From Liolophura sinensis (lineage: Eukaryota > Mollusca > Polyplacophora > Chitonida > Chitonidae): 64,000 bases of DNA. The translations under genes and the position numbers were made by a program. The stretch's first letter is position 1, and the number at the start of each line of letters is the position of its first letter. The stretch lies in contig NC_088300.1 in assembly GCF_032854445.1 (NCBI RefSeq), positions 5,764,001 through 5,828,000 of the forward strand, in the 5' to 3' direction. The notes beneath the pieces were generated by a model. That model was given only the letters and a program-made list of their open reading frames with translations. It did not search any database and had not been told where the DNA came from. Shown here one piece after another: positions 45,200-60,100 of this stretch.

Positions 45200-48100
45200 G
45201 TATACATGATTTATGGTAAGAGTATGAAATGAAGAATTTCTGATTACGGTACTCATACCAGGGCATTTTCTACCTGTGCACCAGGGAATGATATTTGGTC
45301 CCATCCCTAGTGATCTACTACCACAAATATGCAGTTGGGGACTGATGTCCCAAAGTACACACTTTTCAGAAGGGCACATCTCTCTAGTGTTAGATCAATT
45401 TAGGTTAAAGGGATGAAATCATAAGTGAACATAAAGTCAGCATATGTACATGCTGTATATACATGTACATAGAAAGAAGAAAAAGAGTGCACAGAAAAAT
45501 ATTTAGAAAGTTCTGTAAAGTTTTGAAAACCGAGAAAATGTAATTCAGCATTAGGGACATGGATATTGAGTAACACCAAAGACTTTAAAAATGGTACTTG
45601 TTGATGCCTCGCTTAGGCTCAGCACTGAGAGATTAGAGCAAGGAAACAGGACTGATTGGCGCGGTGTCAGTATAATGTGACTGGGTGGGGTGTCATGTCT
45701 GGTGTCTTCAGCATGATACTTCAGTGTCGGCAGCACTCTGGCAGCATGGGCTCGCCCTGACACAAGAAGACACAGTATACATACATTTATACACACATGA
45801 TGACTGCTTGTCTTTATATGACTAAACATTGGTTAAGTACCATGTTAAACCCTAAGCATTCATTCATTCGTTGCAATAGCGTGTGATTCACTATCCCTGA
45901 ATCTGTGTTTTGCTCTCAATATTTCGTAACAACATCCCTAAAGCCTGTTACATGCATATGTAGGTAGGTAATACAAGAACCTGAGAAAGACAAAACAAGC
46001 ACATGACTCAGTCTTTTATGTATAGTTTAGTGCCTGTGCATGCACATGTGTGTGATATACATACATATACATGTCAAGACTATTACAGTGTACGTCCCTG
46101 CCTTTCAAGGTTGTCCCTGCCTTTCAAGGTTGCTGTTCCGTGTGAATTGGCAGGATAAAAAAAGTGCTGGACACAGATAGTATAATGTCTACTTAAACTG
46201 ATCTTTCATGATGTTTCGCATGGCAATGAGGGTATTTTATCCGCGCTCATTTGCCTGTACAAAGTTTTATTATTTCTGTAAGAACATACTGTAACCTGTA
46301 GTGTAGCATACATTAACATATATGTATGTGTATTAAGCTCACTTCCTTATCTTTAACACAGCAGAGTGTTATATGATGTAGTAGCCAGTGCTGTACATGG
46401 GATTATGTGCATATAGCCCTGAATAGTCCACATTCACCATACATGTACTCGTGTACTTATATACTGTATGTATATAAGGTATATGAAAGTACACAGTATG
46501 AACGAAATTTCATCAAAATACATTTTCATGTGAACTATTTTCAGTGGTAACTGAAATATGCTGTTATTTACATTTATGAAAATATATTAGAACTACAATT
46601 AAAATGATCATTAATTGAACAAATAACATTAGTCCACCAGACTCAAGAAATGAGTTCATGATGCTGGGGATATAGAAAATTTAATATGCTGTTGATGAAT
46701 AATTATAAAGCAAACACCAAGTTTGCTTGTGTGTGTATTTATTAAGCATGACATATATGTACATGTATTTTATGCTGTGAACTGCAGAAGATAAAGTAAA
46801 TGCTAAAGAGGTGGTGTTGAAATTTAGTTGTTTGGTGTGTTTTAGTCATTAAAGCAAGCTATTGCTGTTGATGCTTGCACCACATCAGTCAGAAATGCAT
46901 CTTAATAATTTGAAAAAATATTTTGTGCATATAATGTATATGCATTTCATTGTTGTAGTTTCAATTATCATCCCATTGTGCGTTGTATCCCTTTCGCATG
47001 CAGACAGTGTTGACTATGCAACAAATGGGTTTAGGAAGTATCATGTTGTAAGTGCCTAACTGTACCCAGGAGAATGCTTCGAAAGTTGTTTGGTGGTCAC
47101 TGAAGATGTTCAAGTATACTTGTACAATACAGGCTTGCAATGAGATGTAGGCCAGCCGTACATTATCATACTGTATATATGTAGATGTGAGTAGTGTCCA
47201 GTGGGCAGCTGACCTGATTCCCTACTGACCCACAGCTGACAAAGATAATACCTAAAGAGATGTGTGTAACTTAATGCCATAACCCTTGACTGTTCTGCCT
47301 CTGCACTCATTCTAGTCTGTGTGCTTGTCTGACATCTGGGCAGAGCAGGCATCTAGAGTTAACATTGCCCCTTGGGGAATACCTAGCTCCTGCCTGCTGT
47401 TTTGACTGGCTACAAACCAGTCCCAAGCATATGTGTAAAACTGCATTGATTTTTTTTTTTTTACAATGCAGTGGCCATCTGGTCAGTTCACTGGTGAACC
47501 TACATGCGCTGCAGTTCATAGATATTCAACACATGCCAGAAATGGACATGGTTTATACAGGATGTCTGTGTGCCATATAAAGTACACTCTGTAGTTTGGC
47601 CACCAGATGTCACCCAAGTGTATATCTTCAACTAATGTAGAAGCTCATATCATGTTTGATATGCATCATAGTGTATACCTACATTTATATATTTACTTAC
47701 CTTGGTTTTGGGAAAATAACTTCACATGTATGTGGATCTGCCAATACCCTTAAGAAGTAAAGAAGGAATTGGTAGTATTTTTGTGTGGTTTAAAGAGTTA
47801 GGTTTCAAATTGAGATGGATTAAGCCAGATTAAATAAAGCAAAGCCATTATTAAAGTTTTATTTGTCATATTTGTGGTAATAATATACACATATATCATT
47901 CATGATGGAAATGATGCTTTTAGTATTACATGGTTTCCAATGTCAATCAATTTGGACAATTAATAAGCATTTGTGTAATATCTTCTTATTAACCTAGATG
48001 CACACAGTTGATAACGAATTTGGTTGTTCTTCCATGTAGTACACACATTTAAGAATGAAAACATGATGTTTATCCATGTAAATCAGGTTAGATTTAAGAT

Positions 48101-51100
48101 AGCAGATAACAAAACCTTATGTAATGTGAATATGTATGGGTAAATAAATATACCTGTCTACTCCGAGAAGTGTCTACATATAACTGAGTTTCTTATTCAA
48201 CCTCTCGTTTTTGTTTTTTTTTTCTTCACAAAAGGGGCTTTTGTTTGTGAATGTTTGGGAACTCACGTATGCAAAATATATTAGTGGAAGACAAGCAAGG
48301 ACACTGATAGTTTTTCTGTTGTTATTGAATTGTGAATGCTTTACCAAATAAATATGGAAGTGGCTGTATGTGCATGTCAGAAAGGTGTTGCATTACCATG
48401 TTTTCATTGTCGTTTTCCCCAATAATGGAACATTCAATATTTATGAAGACATGATCAATTTGCAAGTCCAGCCTTTATGCACTCTAATAAAGTGGTCTTG
48501 TAATTTGCAAGTTACCGTGTACTTCATCTGCTTTCCATGCTTATAGGTGAGATTGGCGTATTTTTACGCCAGCTTTCTGTTGGCTTAATTTACAACAGTA
48601 GATGTGCATATGAAAGCAAGAGATGGAATGCTACTGGGTTACATCTCTAGATTGAAAAATTAGGCCATCCTTAAGATGGTCTTGAATGGAATTAACCCAG
48701 ACTACAAAGCAAGGGATGGGAATTTGTTCATTAGAAAATAGGGGAGTGATGAAAGAAATGCGCAAATTGATAAACAGTTGTCCAAATGGTCAATAAGAAT
48801 TAAAGGGGAGTGTCTCTCTTCTACAGCATGCATGTATAAAGGTAGTGTCTCTCTGCTACAGCATGCATGTATAAAGGTAGTGTCTCTCTGCTACAGCATG
48901 CATGTATAAAGGTAGTGTCTCTCTGCTACAGCATGCATGTATAAAGGTAGTGTCTGTCTGCTACAGCATGCATGTATAAAGGTAGTGTCTCTCTGCTACA
49001 GCGTGCATGTATAAAGGTAGTGTCTCTCTGCTACAGCATGCATGTATAAAGGTAGTGTCTCTCTGCTACAGCGTGCATGTATAAAGGTAGTGTCTCTCTG
49101 CTACAGCGTGCATGTATAAAGGTAGTGTCTCTCTGCTACAGCATGCATGTATAAAGGTAGTGTCTCTCTGCTACAGCGTGCATGTATAAAGGTAGTGTCT
49201 CTCTGCTACAGCGTGCATGTATAAAGGTAGTGTCTCTCTGCTACAGCGTGCATGTATCTCCCTTAACTTGTACAGTACATGTACCGTAGATGTAATATTT
49301 GTTCTGGCTGGCCTTGGCTAGAGTAAAGTAAGCAAATTTTATAGTTTGCTTCTCCTGCTCCCGTATTTCTTCTTTTGTTAAAAGCCTGCATTACAGGTAA
49401 ATAGCATTAATACACGGATCGATGGTATCCTGTTTTTTTTTTTTTTTTCCAATCAAATCACTTTTCTTTCTGAGAATTGACCATCCAGGACATCTTGGGA
49501 TGTTTATAGGGTTCATGTTTTTGTGGTTCCATTTTACATGTACATATACAATTTGTTCTTGATTACTTCTTTCAGGGTGATTCATTTTTATAAATAGACA
49601 CGGACCTATGAGTGTATTTCCTAGGAATTTTGTCACTCAGTGTTAATAAAAGAACTTTGGCAGGATGATTTAAAATCTTGCAGATGAATTATGTCAAAAT
49701 TGACTGAAAAACATGTCCTATTTAAGACGTGTACGTTTTTGCCTTTATTGCACTTCCTATTCACAAATGTAATTGATGACATTATTATGCTACATGTTCA
49801 TGTAGGTCTTGGCTGGATGTGAATAAGTTGTTGTAACCAGTTTAGTCGTTGTTATTACTGTACATGTACCTGTGGAATACATGTATTCAGGTTTATACAC
49901 TCGTCCACTACACATGAACACAGGAGAGGCTCTGTCAATAATGTACAGTGTAAAACATGTGGAGTGATTTAACTCGTAGCTACCTGAGTTAGAGCCAGGA
50001 TGGCACTATATTGAATTTATCAAGTTTCATATACCACTTAACTGATGTTTAATGTGTTGGATTCTGTTCACAGGCAGATTCAGATCTGAATGAGCTCAAA
50101 TCTCTAGTGGAGTGTTCACAGGGCATCTTGGTGAGTTTATTACTTCATTCGTAATGGTAATAATGACTACAGACCTAGCCTACTATTTCGGTTTCTTTTG
50201 TATTTAACAAACATGATATGGTTATGTTTTTTGGTGTCTTTTTGTTTGTCATGTAAAATATTAAGTATAGATTATTGTACATATTAACCTTCAAGCAACA
50301 TTTGCTGCCTGTCCCTAGTAACAGTCAATATTTACAATAAGACTAGGGGAGAAAAAGATAATAGTCTTGACTATTAGCTGCATGTACATTATACAAGGAT
50401 GTTTCCATGCTGAAGAGCTCCAGATGTCTGTGTTTAAAAGAGATAATTATGAATAACATGGCCCCATGTGTTATGTCTATACAGCACATGATCATGATTA
50501 TCTTAATGGTGGACAGGATATTCTTAAAATCATGCATGGGATTTCTGAGTAGAGCTGGCAGTTTGCTCATGAAATCATCTACAGTGCACATGTGTGTCAG
50601 AATTTTTGTCAGTTGCTGTATTTCACCTAAAATTTGGTAGATAAAAATGCACTTTCTGACGCACATAAAGACCTTAAAATGATTCATGTCAGTGCTTAAA
50701 TTTTACTGATAGAAGTTAATCAAACTTCACAAAAAATTCTTTTGTGTTTTTGTGTCACTTAAAAATGCTAAACTTTAAGTGAAAGACATATTGTGGTTTT
50801 TGTTCCTCATTTGTTTAAACCACCAATCAAGTCAGTTAAATGTGTCATTTAGGACATGTTCTCAGATGCTTTTAAATTGTTTTCTTTGAATCAATAAAAT
50901 CTCAAGTTACGTTTCATGTCATATTTTCCCTGAGCAGATCTTACACAGTGTTTTATGTTTACAGGTGCTGTTTTGTTCTTGTTTCAGTGTGTATGTATTT
51001 TGAATGCTTATGTACATAAATCCAATATGATTTTGGATTTATACTAACCTGTGCGGCTGATATTCTAATCACATTACAGAAAATGCGTTTCTTGCTGCTG

Positions 51101-54100
51101 GAACAGAAGTATTTAGAACACCTTGAAGATGGGAAGGTGATGGAAGCACTGCACTGTCTACGTCATGAGCTCACACCCCTCAGATACAACACAGAGAGAG
51201 TTCATGAACTCAGCTCGTAAGTTCACCTCATGATACAGAAAAAACAACGTGTTAGATGCCTGTGAGGCTTGTGGGTTGTGGCAGAGTGGTTAAGATGTTT
51301 GTCTCTCTGTCATAAGGACACACAAGCTACGGTTCAGTCATGACCTTTGACAGGGAATATGTACAGATCCGCTCTCACTGCTTGTAGGACCTTTTTCACA
51401 AGAAGCCATTGATGATGCTTGGGTGGCTGTTTATACAGTGTAATGTTGAAGACCACTTGTTATCCATCAATATGGTGTTCATTTTTGACATGTGAAAGTT
51501 TGTCAGAGACTTGCCAAACGTTGGTGGTTTATAGTTGACACTTCGGTTTAATCCACCATAAAAATGGACTGTCATTGGACTGTGAAAAATTCTTGAGTTT
51601 GTCATTGAATCAACAATCAAATGAATAGATAAATACTAAATAGAAAGAGTACAGGCGACATAACTGTTAGTTTAGATTATATTGCTAATCTGGCATCTTG
51701 AATCATCATCTACATCTGTGTTAAAAATAGATTTACATGTACAAACAAACTGTTACATTTGTGTATTTTGTTTTCAGCTATATGATGTGTAGTGACCCTC
51801 AGGCTTTAAGGGAGATGGCCAACTGGGAAGGAAAAGGCCTCAATTCTAGACAAGTAGTCATTGAAAAACTTCAAGGTAATAGTAATACATACTAGCAAAT
51901 AATGTGCAGAACCTTATGCTTGTATCTAGGCCTACTGTTTATCTATTACTGTTACATTCCATTTTCAAGCATGTAATAAATGTTTTAGCATTTGTGAAAT
52001 CTGCTTTAAAATAGAGCTGAAATTAAGTGTTTGAGCACCAAAATAAAAGACAATGAGATTATGTGTAAGAAATGTAAGTTCCCTTACAAAATGTTCATGT
52101 CCATATATCATGGGTGTTGTGTGAGAACTTGTTCCATGGTGCTAAATATGATGACATGATTGGTGCCATTTTGATCACATATTGATCCCAGTTCATGGTT
52201 CTTTGAGTACATATGGATTTATAAGCACAGCTCATTGTTTTATTGTTCCTGGTTTACATTTAATGGATGGTATACTCTTTACATCTCTGCTTGGTCTATG
52301 AAGTACACATACATGTTACAGGAAGCATAAAGGCTCATTAGTCTCTGAATGCGTTCAGCAAAAAGTTTGGCAACATACATGTATGTATAGATTGGTTGGT
52401 TATGTTATGTTATTGATCTTTCATGGCTATTGTTAACAGAGATCATCCATCAATACAGATGTACATGTATGTTTGATCAGTGTTCATTCATATCTGATTT
52501 TGATTAAATTGATACATGACTTGCCTTTTGTGGTTCTGCATGTGTCACTTAAACCATCCAAGATGTTCGTGTATCATATCACCGACAGTGCCAATTGCGA
52601 TGCTATTGTCAGACCTGCCTGTAGCTGTGCTAGTTTATATTTGGCAGCATTCTTACCACCGTCAGTGATGTTGCCCCCACGTCGCCTCCTTACCCTCTTA
52701 AACCAGGCTGTAGAGCTGCAGAAGGACAGGTGCCCCTATCACAACACCAAGTGTGACAACAACCTGGACTCAGTCTCCCTCCTCATAGACCATGTCTGTA
52801 ACAAGTGAGTAACACATTTGTACTCATTTCTCACTCTACTGACAGAATGTACTCATGATACTCTTGATGGTAATATGTTTTGAAACGTGAACAAATTTTC
52901 TTCAGTTATGAAACTGATTGCCATGGAACAAGCCTTGAGCATGGCTTGAGTCAAATTTATAATGAAATACATTTTACTTCAAATTTTACGTTCTTGGTAT
53001 TGGTGGCTGTAAACGGTCATAAATTTTTTAGTATTTGATTGTAACTATGAAATAATTTGGATTGACTTTGCACATAGGCTGATAAGAATGAAAAGTTCCT
53101 AGATGCTACTGAACAGTTACTGAAAGGTGATTTAGTACTGTATACACTGTACTAGATTAAAGAAGTAATGCCAGAACAGTTCTCTTATGGAACAGGACTG
53201 GCAGAAATCTTAGTAGCTGTGTTAATATGCAAGCAAACTACTCTTTGAAGAATGTTTGCTCAGTGAGTTCTGAGGTATTTTACAAAAGTGTAATCTATGA
53301 TAGAAATGTGTAATGTATGAAAAAGATCTCCTTGAAGCCATGTGTTGTAGAAGTTGTTGAAATTTTCTCTTTATAGATTTCTTTGTGTTTTATGTAGAGA
53401 CCAATTTCCATGCAATACCATTAGAGTTTTAAACGACCACTGTGATGAGGTTTGGTTCTGTCGCTTCTCACCAGACGGTAGTAAGTTAGCCACAGGCTCA
53501 AAAGATGGCACAGTCATTATCTGGGACATAGACCAAGTAAGTTTTCCATTCCTTATGTCGACAATTGGGTTAATGTTGGATGCTGTATTGACATTACCAC
53601 ACTTTGTGCATACAGTGTTTTTCAGCACATAATGATTGGTGTACCATTATTTTGAAAAAAAAATGTGTCTCAAACAATAATGGATTATACAGTTTGAACA
53701 CTGGGAGTCATAATAAGCTGTTAAAGAATAACGTAGTTCTGTAAACCAAAGCCATTGTTCACTCAAGCTGAATATTGCTTATCTACGTGTACAACATCAT
53801 ATGTACACAAAGTTTGTATCAAAATAGTTTTCACATTTATGTATTTACTATATGAGGTAATGAGACATTATAATTAGTTATAGGGTGGACTATTTACTAT
53901 AGTAAAGAGAGCCTCCATATGTCAATTTGTGTATGATTGCCATGGTTATAAACTATAACATTGCTCCTCTACTGTTGTTAAACTGGTGTCTAAGTCTGAC
54001 TGTTCAGACCAGGAGCTATGTGTTTTCAGGAGACACATGATCTGAGACATAAAAGGACCTGTGAGGGTCATTCCTATGGTGTGTCATATTTAGCCTGGAG

Positions 54101-57100
54101 TCCAGATAGCACTTTTATCATAGCCTGTGGACCAGACGATTGCTCCGAGCTCTGGCTATGGAATGTAGAGGTAAGATATACCGAAACTCAGTGCACCAGT
54201 GTTAATTTCTGTCAGCCTTCATTGGTTTGTCTATTTATTTATTTATTAAATTGATTATTGTTTACCACTGTGCTGAAGAATTTTTCACTTATGTGTACAT
54301 GACAGCAGCAAGGTTTGTCGGTGGAAGGAACCAGTGCGCCCAGCATAAACCACAAACCTTGGCCAAGAACCTGATAAACAAGCCATGATTATTAAGCAAG
54401 GAAATGTATTAAAGCAGAACATATAGGTACATGATATTAAGCTTTACACATTGTTTTGAGTGAATAACTGAAATATTTGGTTTTAAAGTACCAGTGGCAG
54501 TATTCCAGGCATATAATGGTAAAGGGTGTTTTTTGTGTTATAGTATACTTGGAAGAAGTGCATTGGTCTTGCTGGTTCTGCTCAGCTTCTGATCATAAAT
54601 ATGTGAATGTCACTCTTGCTGTTAATTGCAGAAATATGGGGAGATATAACTTTACAGTCTGTGATGTACATTCACGGCACAGTCCTTATGCTGTCTTTGT
54701 TGATAGATTCACAGAAGCACATTGACACAGAAATTCATCTAGTAGTTTTTGTTGTGAGAAGAGTCTGTAGATATAAAGTTGAGATGCTTTTGGAAAACAT
54801 TAATTGTGATGTCATTCAGAGTTGATTTACTTGTAGACTGGGGAACTTAAAGTTAAAATGAGTCAGTCTCCGGAAGACAGTCTGACCAGTGCAGCCTGGC
54901 ATGCAGATGGCAAGAAGTTTGTCACTGGTGGCACGAGAGGACAGTTTTATCAATGTGTAAGTTATCTCCCTTGATGAATGCTCTACCTGTACTGAAAAAA
55001 AAAAAAAGAAAAAGTGACAGTCATGAGTCTCGTAGCAAGCCAGTGATAGGCCATTGTGGGTATTGTACTGACATGTACATCCTGTCTACGCTTGTCCTCC
55101 AGCTGTGAATTTTGAAGTCATTATGCATCATCAGGACTGAATTCCCCTGCGGACAATCACAAGTTCCTAGTGTAAAATAACTGGCGGACAAAAAATCAAA
55201 CCTAAGAAGCTATTAACTAACCCTGATCCCAGCCCTCCTCCCATCTGGCATCCTGATTCAAAAATCCAGCGTGGATAATTACGTTTATGGCCAAGTTCTG
55301 ATGGACAACCCCACACGTTGTCTGGAGTGGACTTCATGATGTTGTCCTCTAGTGACAGGGCTGCAGATTACACACCACATGTACTTTCCAGTGCCAATGT
55401 TATGCTGAAACTATTCTTAGCCCAGCCCAAATTGAGTCAACAATAACCAGGGCCCTCTTATAAACTATTATAAATCTCTTCTTGTACATAGAGTTAAATT
55501 TACAAAATTTCAGTTCAGAATATTTTGTGCTAGACATAAAATTTTGATGGGCAAATTTAATTTCCTGCAATCATCATGTTATCCTGGTTCACGGCCACCA
55601 TCACTACATTGTGCTATGTTAGCTGGGAGACATGCCATCTGGAATCAAGCTACCCGAGAATTATATATGTGATTTACACTGGTTTCAAGAGCCATATGCC
55701 TAAGAGCTGACCTCTGGTCAGTGAATAAATCCAGCAGGAGGCAACCAGAATGTCTTTAGAAATGAGTTTCTTAGAATGGGTTCACTGACACTGCCATTAC
55801 AGATTAAACAGTGAGCTCCCTCAGGTGCTGCAATCTTGTCAAAGCTCACGTGGTAAGAAAAGTGTTCACAAGTGGGCAACCTGGAAAAAATCCTTAAAAT
55901 TGAGCCCAGCATCATAGTGTAAATACAGCGTCTAAATCACCATTCTCCCTGTACTGAAAACACCAAAGACAACCCTCCTCTCTCAAATGTGTATTGTAAT
56001 TATTTGATTCTGTATTTTCTCTCTGTTTCAGGACTTAGATGGTAATGTTTTAGATAATTGGAAGGTGTGCGAGTCCAGTGCCTGGCTTGTCAGAACGATG
56101 GCAAGACAGTGTTAGCTGCTGACACACATCATCGCATTCGGGGATATAACTTCGATGAATTTTCAGACACTAATTTGTAAGTTGTCCCTGTCATATGCAT
56201 AAGTGTTTCACATTCGCTTTTTACTTTGTCTTTAACTCCAAGTCCAGGTAGTGTAGTACATGAAAATGAGTTTTATTCTGTTGTTTTTTTCTGTACACAG
56301 AAATATAGAAATTTGTTACATGATGGGATAATGTGAGTTTGAGTAAAAAGCACTGTTCTAAGTTTGAAATATGTAGATGATTAGTAAAACACCAATGAGA
56401 TTGTATTTCAAGTGTGGTCTACCATGGTTACCTTTCAGGTGATTTATTAGTTATCTCTTATCTCTAAAGCCAACTATCATTATACAGTAAACATTGTTCA
56501 GTACTGATGGAAAACCCAAATGAAATAACTCCTGAATTGTAAGGTGTTTTAGAGGTTTATAATGGTTTCTTCACACTCAGAATACAAGAGGACCATCCTG
56601 TCATGTCTTTCACTGTGAATGAAGCGGGCAGACTAGCATTGCTGAATGTAGCAACTCAGGTGGGTATATTTTTTGAATATACATCTGTGTACTTGTATCT
56701 TTCATATTATTGAGTTCATTGGTTTACCACTTTCAGCCATTTTCTTTTCTAATTTGTCTTTTTCAGTGAGAAAAGCTTACCAAAGGAAATTCTGTAGTGG
56801 AGAATCAACTGTTGCAAGTTGTTGTGTCAACTTAAGCGTTTTTGTAGTAATGTAACAACTATCGATTTTTTTTTCAAGAATTGCGTGGTGTCTTGTCAGA
56901 CAAATAGTAATAATAATGAATGCTCTTTCGTGAGCCACATTATTTGCGTAGTAGAATATAATACGTAGCATGGTTGATCTTTCGTGACAATGTTGCATGG
57001 AGTTTTAGTGCAACAGGATTAGAGCTTTTAGCCACTGGGAGTCCAGTCTATTGTACTCTATATAGATTATTGCTGTGTGTGTAAGATTATGGACAGTGAC

Positions 57101-60100
57101 TTGGTGTATGATTAATTATACGGGAAGGTAAATCTGAATTCTTTGAAGCTTACATGTAATCTAGGGATGTCTGATAATAGATTATACAATCTCTGTCACA
57201 TTGACACAACCAGGCATTGAGATATCCATGTTCGTAATCAGAATGCCACAAATTAGACCCACCAATTCACCTTGCTGTTCATATTTGTGCCTATGGGAAT
57301 AGATCATGCTACTCAGCCTTTTCTCACACTGGCAGCATTTGGTGTACTTGAAATGAAGGCAAAGAACAAAACTGTCAGAAAATGAATTTCACATTGATCA
57401 GAAACAAATAAACCCTTCATATATAACATTCTTATGATCAGTTTGACAAAGGATTGACGTCACAACAAATGTTTAAATTCGTCTGAAAGGAGAAGGTTGC
57501 TTTGTCTTCCCGGATAGCTTAGTGGGATATTGGAATGTTTTAAAGCCTTGTATTCCTGAGTTCAAATCCATCTCTACCTTATACCAGAAGGCGCTTTCAG
57601 GTGATACAAGTTATCACCCCTCACCACTCAAACCACAATCTCACAAGTGTGGATTCTTAAAAAATAATCAACTGCGCAGACACTAGGGTGATGGCACTGC
57701 GATCATTTAAGTATGGATTTTTCCTTTTGTTGTGTGATCTCTTTATGGGTTGTTGTGCGTTTATTACCTCTTGATACAGTATTCTAGTGAATCACAGTAG
57801 GTTTAGCCATAGTGTGACAAACAAAATCCAAATTACACGTTCAATCTATAGTATAGTATAGTATGGAAATTTTAATTTTTTGTATCTGCATGATTGGCAG
57901 GCTTGAAGATAATATTTGTTTTATTTATTTGGCAGGGTGTTCATTTGTGGGATATAAAGGATCGATGTTTAGTTCGGAAGTTTCAGGGCGTTACCCAGGG
58001 ATATTACGCCATTCACTCTTGCTTTGGCGGCCTCAATCAAGACTTCATTGCCAGTGGCAGTGAAGGTCAGTGTTTTACAGTGAAATATATATGTATGGAC
58101 TCGTGTATACAACATGTACGTGTATCTTACTCTCAAGTAACTGCATGCACCTTTTTTGGGCGTTCACATCATGGAAACAGAGGGTTAAATACAACTGCGT
58201 AGATTTTTGAACATCAAAAGTTTGCAATTAAGTGATTTTGTGGTGAATTAAAAAAACTTTGTGATTAGGCCTGAATGTGTAAGTGGACTTATGCAGTGGA
58301 GAAGAAATATTTCCAAAGATTTCCTAGCCATGATAAATTACTACACACAGAGGTTTTGTAACTAATATTTGAGCATATTTTAATAATTGATACATATTCA
58401 GTGTGCCCAACATTCTATTGCACCTTTATCATTTGCCTCTGCAGATCATAAAGTATATATTTGGCACTTAAGACGTGAAATGCCAATTGCCATTCTGGAG
58501 GGTCACACGCGGACAGTTAACAGTGTACACTGGAATCCTCAGATCCCCAGCATGGTGGCCTCTGCCTCAGATGACGGCACTGTGCGGATATGGGGGCCTA
58601 TAGATAAATCCAGTTTAGGTACAGTATTTGACAATTCTCCTTTCTGTCTTCCCCAGTGTACAGTTGAGATACATATGTATTTATGTGCAAAGTGTCTTGG
58701 TTTTACAACAGTTGAAATGGTTGTGCCTGGAGAACATGCATCAGCATTTAATTTCAACAGTGACTTTCATATGGTACAATACCAATAATATGGCTTCAGT
58801 ATTTCTGAAGTGGCATTAATGGAGATCCCCATCAACTTTATTTTCACTCAAAATGTTCAATAGACACAATATTTATGCTATATTAGTCTGCATTCAAAAA
58901 TATATTAACTAGTTGCATTAAAAAAAAAAAAAATCAATGTTGGACCTTTTGCCTGTCTTGTTGACCGTCGTCGCCAGGTGATGTCATGCCAGGAAGACCA
59001 GCCTGGATTATGTATTGAAAGCCTTGCAAGGCATTGACAAATCCATACAAAACTCACGCTTTTCCAGAAGCCATGGTGTGACTTAATCTGTTACTACCCC
59101 TACATGTACACCTTTTAACTAGCACCCTGAAAATCATATAAGTAAAACAGTTTTATAACAAATATTTTGAAAGATAAGAGACTTGCATTAGATACAACCA
59201 CTTGAAAAGCATGTAGTGGTCCAGCATTGCTGATGAGTGATACCATGGCCGATTTTCACTTAATCACCGACCACCATAGATGTCACAGACGCGCTACCAT
59301 CTGGTTTGGCTGACACAAATTGGACATCCATGGAATGATGGTAGTACCCGTGGAGAATTTGGCATGGTTTCACAGTAGAACATAAATTTTTATAACAAAG
59401 TCAAGCGATACTTGTTATGTCAGGAAGATCCAAGCAGTCTGGCCAATGTATCGTGAGTGGCACGGATGAGAACAGTCTGTTGCTCAACACCATTGAAAAT
59501 AGCAATCGAGTTAGTATTTCTTGATTTCAAAAAGTAGCACCTGCAAAAACAAATAAGGCTGGGATTGTATTGAATGGTAACAGTGATTGATAACTCGTGG
59601 AAATGGCAATTTAAATTTTGTCTGGGTACTCTGTAGTGCTGTAGGTGCATTGCAAGGCTTTCAATACATAATCCAGGCTGGTCTTCCTGGCAAGACGTCA
59701 CCTGGAGACGGCGTTCAACAAGATAGGCAAAAGGTCCAACATTATTTTTTTTTTTTTTAATAGAACTAGTTAATACATTTTTGAATGCAGTGTACAGACT
59801 AACATAGAATAAATACTGTGTCTATGGAACATTTTGAGTGAAAGTAAAGTTAATGAGGATCTCCTTTAATGCTACTTCAGAAATACTGAAGCCATATTAT
59901 TGCTATTGTACCATTTGAAAGTAGGTGTAGGTGAACTCAGCTGGACGGCCGCCTGGTAGCGTTGTGGTCGCTTTAGGGCAAAGACTAGCAGCTCCCTACA
60001 GTTAGTGTGTCATCCTACTGTTTCAAACAAACAAGTAACTAGATAACTTATGCATTCTGGGAGTGAAATCTTATTTTTTTTTTTGTTGTTGGCTTATTTT

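Larger units (their letters stand above)
40357..50073. other. 9.7-kb WDR26 intron 2
   Basis: Holds SINEs (40619, 41283), an interspersed repeat (45545), two (TA)n tracts (44249, 45134) and the 35-bp minisatellite (48804). TGTACATGTA-like palindromes are frequent. No extra exon was recognised; open stretches such as 41119-41478, 41965-42240 and 45551-45829 have no protein features or derive from repeats. Confidence 0.6.

Noticed and set aside
58619-58788. Read-through C-terminus of WDR26 after exon 13
   Set aside because: The added peptide does not resemble the family and runs into the fold-back element; splicing to 60817 keeps frame and gives a compact tail.
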